Source of the DNA: an uncultured Clostridium sp.
Lineage (GTDB): Bacteria > Bacillota > Clostridia > Christensenellales > CAG-138
Direction: 5' to 3'
Assembly (NCBI GenBank): GCA_900542285.1
Contig: UQNF01000037.1
Coordinates: 1 to 15,981, forward strand
DNA: 15,981 bases
Of this stretch, positions 14,819-15,981 are shown in pieces (position 1 is the first letter of the stretch; each line of letters starts with the position of its first letter). The notes under the pieces were generated by a model. That model did not search any database. It saw only the letters and a program-made list of their open reading frames with translations, and was not told the origin of the DNA. A program made the position numbers and the translations under genes.

Positions 14819-15829
14819 TCATTGCTCCCGCAGTCCGTCCAGGATCTCTTTCAAGTGCTCCGCATACTGCACGGCGACGCTTTTGGGCTTTGCTATCTTT
14901 ATATCCGATCCGAACTGTGCCAGCCAACCAAAAAATGTCTTGCTGACCTGTACGTCTACTGTTGCGATACAGAACTCATCGTCTATTTGCTTAATGCGCA
15001 GGCTTTCGCCGAACTTATCGACAATGGGAGGAATGAGATGTTGTTTAAACACGATCTGTACCTTTGCAGGCTCGCCGTTGTGCATTCTGAACGCCTGCGA
15101 GGTGTATCTTGCAACATTCTTTTTCTTCGAAAGCGCTTCTTTCGAAATATCGGAATCCTCGATCACATCAACAAAATCCATTCGATCGACCCTATAATTG
15201 GATGTGTGGTCGGGATATTTGGAGTTGTACGCCATGAGATAATAATTATCCTCACTCAGTATCAGCGCAATCGGTTCAATGCGATACCGCCTGCGCGAGC
15301 CATCCTCGCGAGTACGAAAAACGCGCTGCATGTTGACATTCAAGTCGAAATACGAAAACTCTATCTGCTTACTTTTCTGTATCGCACTTTCAATGTGATC
15401 AATGTTATAGAGTATCGACTCATTCGTGTGCTTTCGTGAATTGAACTCAGAACGGTGTCGTTGCAGAAGCTGCTTGCGGTGCGAGCCGCCGAGAGCCGCA
15501 ATCTTGTCAACAAGTTGATTTGTCTTTTTAGGGGTGCCAAAGCTTGCCGCCTGCACTGCATCGATCAGGATTTTGAGCTCAGGGATAGAAAAATCAGTCT
15601 CTGGGATATAGTAATATTTTTCGTGATCCTGCATGTAGCTGCAGATCTCGTAGCCCGACTCGTTCATTAATGCAACGTCTCGGCTAATCGTGCGCACATG
15701 ACATGGAACGCCCTGCTCACCAAGCCTTGCTGCTAACTCCATACGCGATATGGGATGTTCCTCATCCGTTTCCTTGAGGAGAATCTCATATAGCTTCAGC
15801 AGTATCAGCTTTGTACCGTTTCCCGGCAT
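14819..15829 (-). CDS. WYL-domain transcriptional regulator (YafY-like)
   Basis: The 336-residue protein has an N-terminal winged helix-turn-helix (about residues 8-75, including ISRMELAARLGE and RTISRDVALMNESGY). A helical linker follows, then the WYL domain (about 145-225) with the core segment EDNYYLMAY, where Trp of the name-giving triad is replaced by Tyr. The WCX C-terminal extension covers about 255-332. The residues RIEPIALI and YRVDRM are typical of the domain's ligand-binding groove. WYL regulators sense nucleic-acid or nucleotide ligands and often control phage defence, DNA damage or CRISPR genes. The start has AGAAGGA just upstream. The gene is followed after 113 nt by the NYN nuclease gene, its most likely target besides itself. 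The family call is firm; targets and ligand are inferred. Confidence 0.93.
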   Translation of the reverse strand: MPGNGTKLILLKLYEILLKETDEEHPISRMELAARLGEQGVPCHVRTISRDVALMNESGYEICSYMQDHEKYYYIPETDFSIPELKILIDAVQAASFGTPKKTNQLVDKIAALGGSHRKQLLQRHRSEFNSRKHTNESILYNIDHIESAIQKSKQIEFSYFDLNVNMQRVFRTREDGSRRRYRIEPIALILSEDNYYLMAYNSKYPDHTSNYRVDRMDFVDVIEDSDISKEALSKKKNVARYTSQAFRMHNGEPAKVQIVFKQHLIPPIVDKFGESLRIKQIDDEFCIATVDVQVSKTFFGWLAQFGSDIKIAKPKSVAVQYAEHLKEILDGLREQ

Positions 15830-15868
15830 TTTTCCTTCTCCCCTCTATCGGTTGATTTCATTATCTGT

Positions 15869-15897
15869 ATTGTACAATGAAAATCCATTATTAGCAA
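15869..15897 (-). promoter_or_regulatory. Promoter of the WYL regulator gene, overlapped by a palindrome
   Basis: The -10 TACAAT (15869-15874) matches consensus at 5 of 6 positions, and the -35 TTGCTA (15892-15897) at 4 of 6, with 17-nt spacing. The -10 lies inside the perfect 10-bp palindrome ATTGTACAAT (15869-15878), a plausible operator position for autoregulation. Confidence 0.6.
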
Positions 15898-15907
15898 GAG
15901 GCGAGGA

Positions 15908-15921
15908 TGACAATTCTGTCA
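15908..15921. promoter_or_regulatory. Operator-like inverted repeat upstream of the WYL promoter
   Basis: The arms TGACA and TGTCA (perfect, 5 bp) flank a 4-bp spacer, starting 11 bp upstream of the -35 element. A further TGACA half-site lies at 15948-15952. It is a candidate binding site for the WYL protein or another dimeric regulator; the repeats are short, so chance is possible. Nothing else is visible from here to the right edge. Confidence 0.35.
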
Positions 15922-15981
15922 CTGTTTGTTGAAGCGTCAATCATAGGTGACACATTTCCTCTCAAGAGAGCAGTCAAGGGT

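Noticed and set aside
1..15981. CRISPR arrays, tRNA or rRNA genes, transposases and integrases
   Set aside because: None was seen: no regularly spaced short repeats, no recognisable tRNA or rRNA sequence, and no mobile-element protein in any supported gene.

Overview
The window looks like chromosomal DNA from an anaerobic, fermentative Firmicute of the class Clostridia, probably a gut or rumen relative of the Ruminococcaceae/Oscillospiraceae. The grounds are a complete [FeFe]-hydrogenase maturation operon, a secreted protein ending in a type I dockerin, strong GGAGG ribosome binding sites and sigma-A-like promoters. The species cannot be named from the sequence. Every gene I can support is on the minus strand, so the region reads from right to left.

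From right to left: (1) 15829-14819 encodes a WYL-domain transcriptional regulator, with a promoter and two operator-like palindromes upstream. (2) 14705-13164 encodes a NYN-domain (PIN-like) putative ribonuclease with a large unrecognised N-terminal region and its own candidate promoter. (3) 12917-8900 is the hydrogenase maturation operon: a TM1266-family small protein, hydE, hydG and hydF, ending in a clear terminator. No hydrogenase structural gene is present. An extended -10 promoter drives the operon, but a full intrinsic terminator lies between promoter and first gene. A third segment can pair with the 5' arm of that terminator, so the leader has the layout of an attenuator or riboswitch. 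(4) 8557-8099 encodes a small PUA/ASCH-like protein with two tandem promoters and a possible 13-codon leader ORF. (5) 7974-6745 encodes a lipoprotein with an RsiV/DUF3298-like region, followed by a terminator. (6) 6562 to the left edge encodes a very large secreted protein (2187 codons visible). It has a signal peptide, a jelly-roll-like domain, four alternating OB-fold-like modules, Ig-like domains, a PHP (CehA/McbA-type) metallophosphoesterase domain, a glutamine-amidotransferase-like domain, a final OB-fold pair and a dockerin cut by the window edge.

How the genes work together: HydE, HydG and HydF build and deliver the 2Fe subcluster of the [FeFe]-hydrogenase H-cluster, whose apo-enzyme must be encoded elsewhere. 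The WYL-NYN pair looks like a regulated nucleic-acid-processing module. The lipoprotein and the dockerin protein act outside the cytoplasm and show no clear link to the hydrogenase genes. The best candidates for something undescribed are the attenuator-like hyd leader and the WYL-NYN pair.
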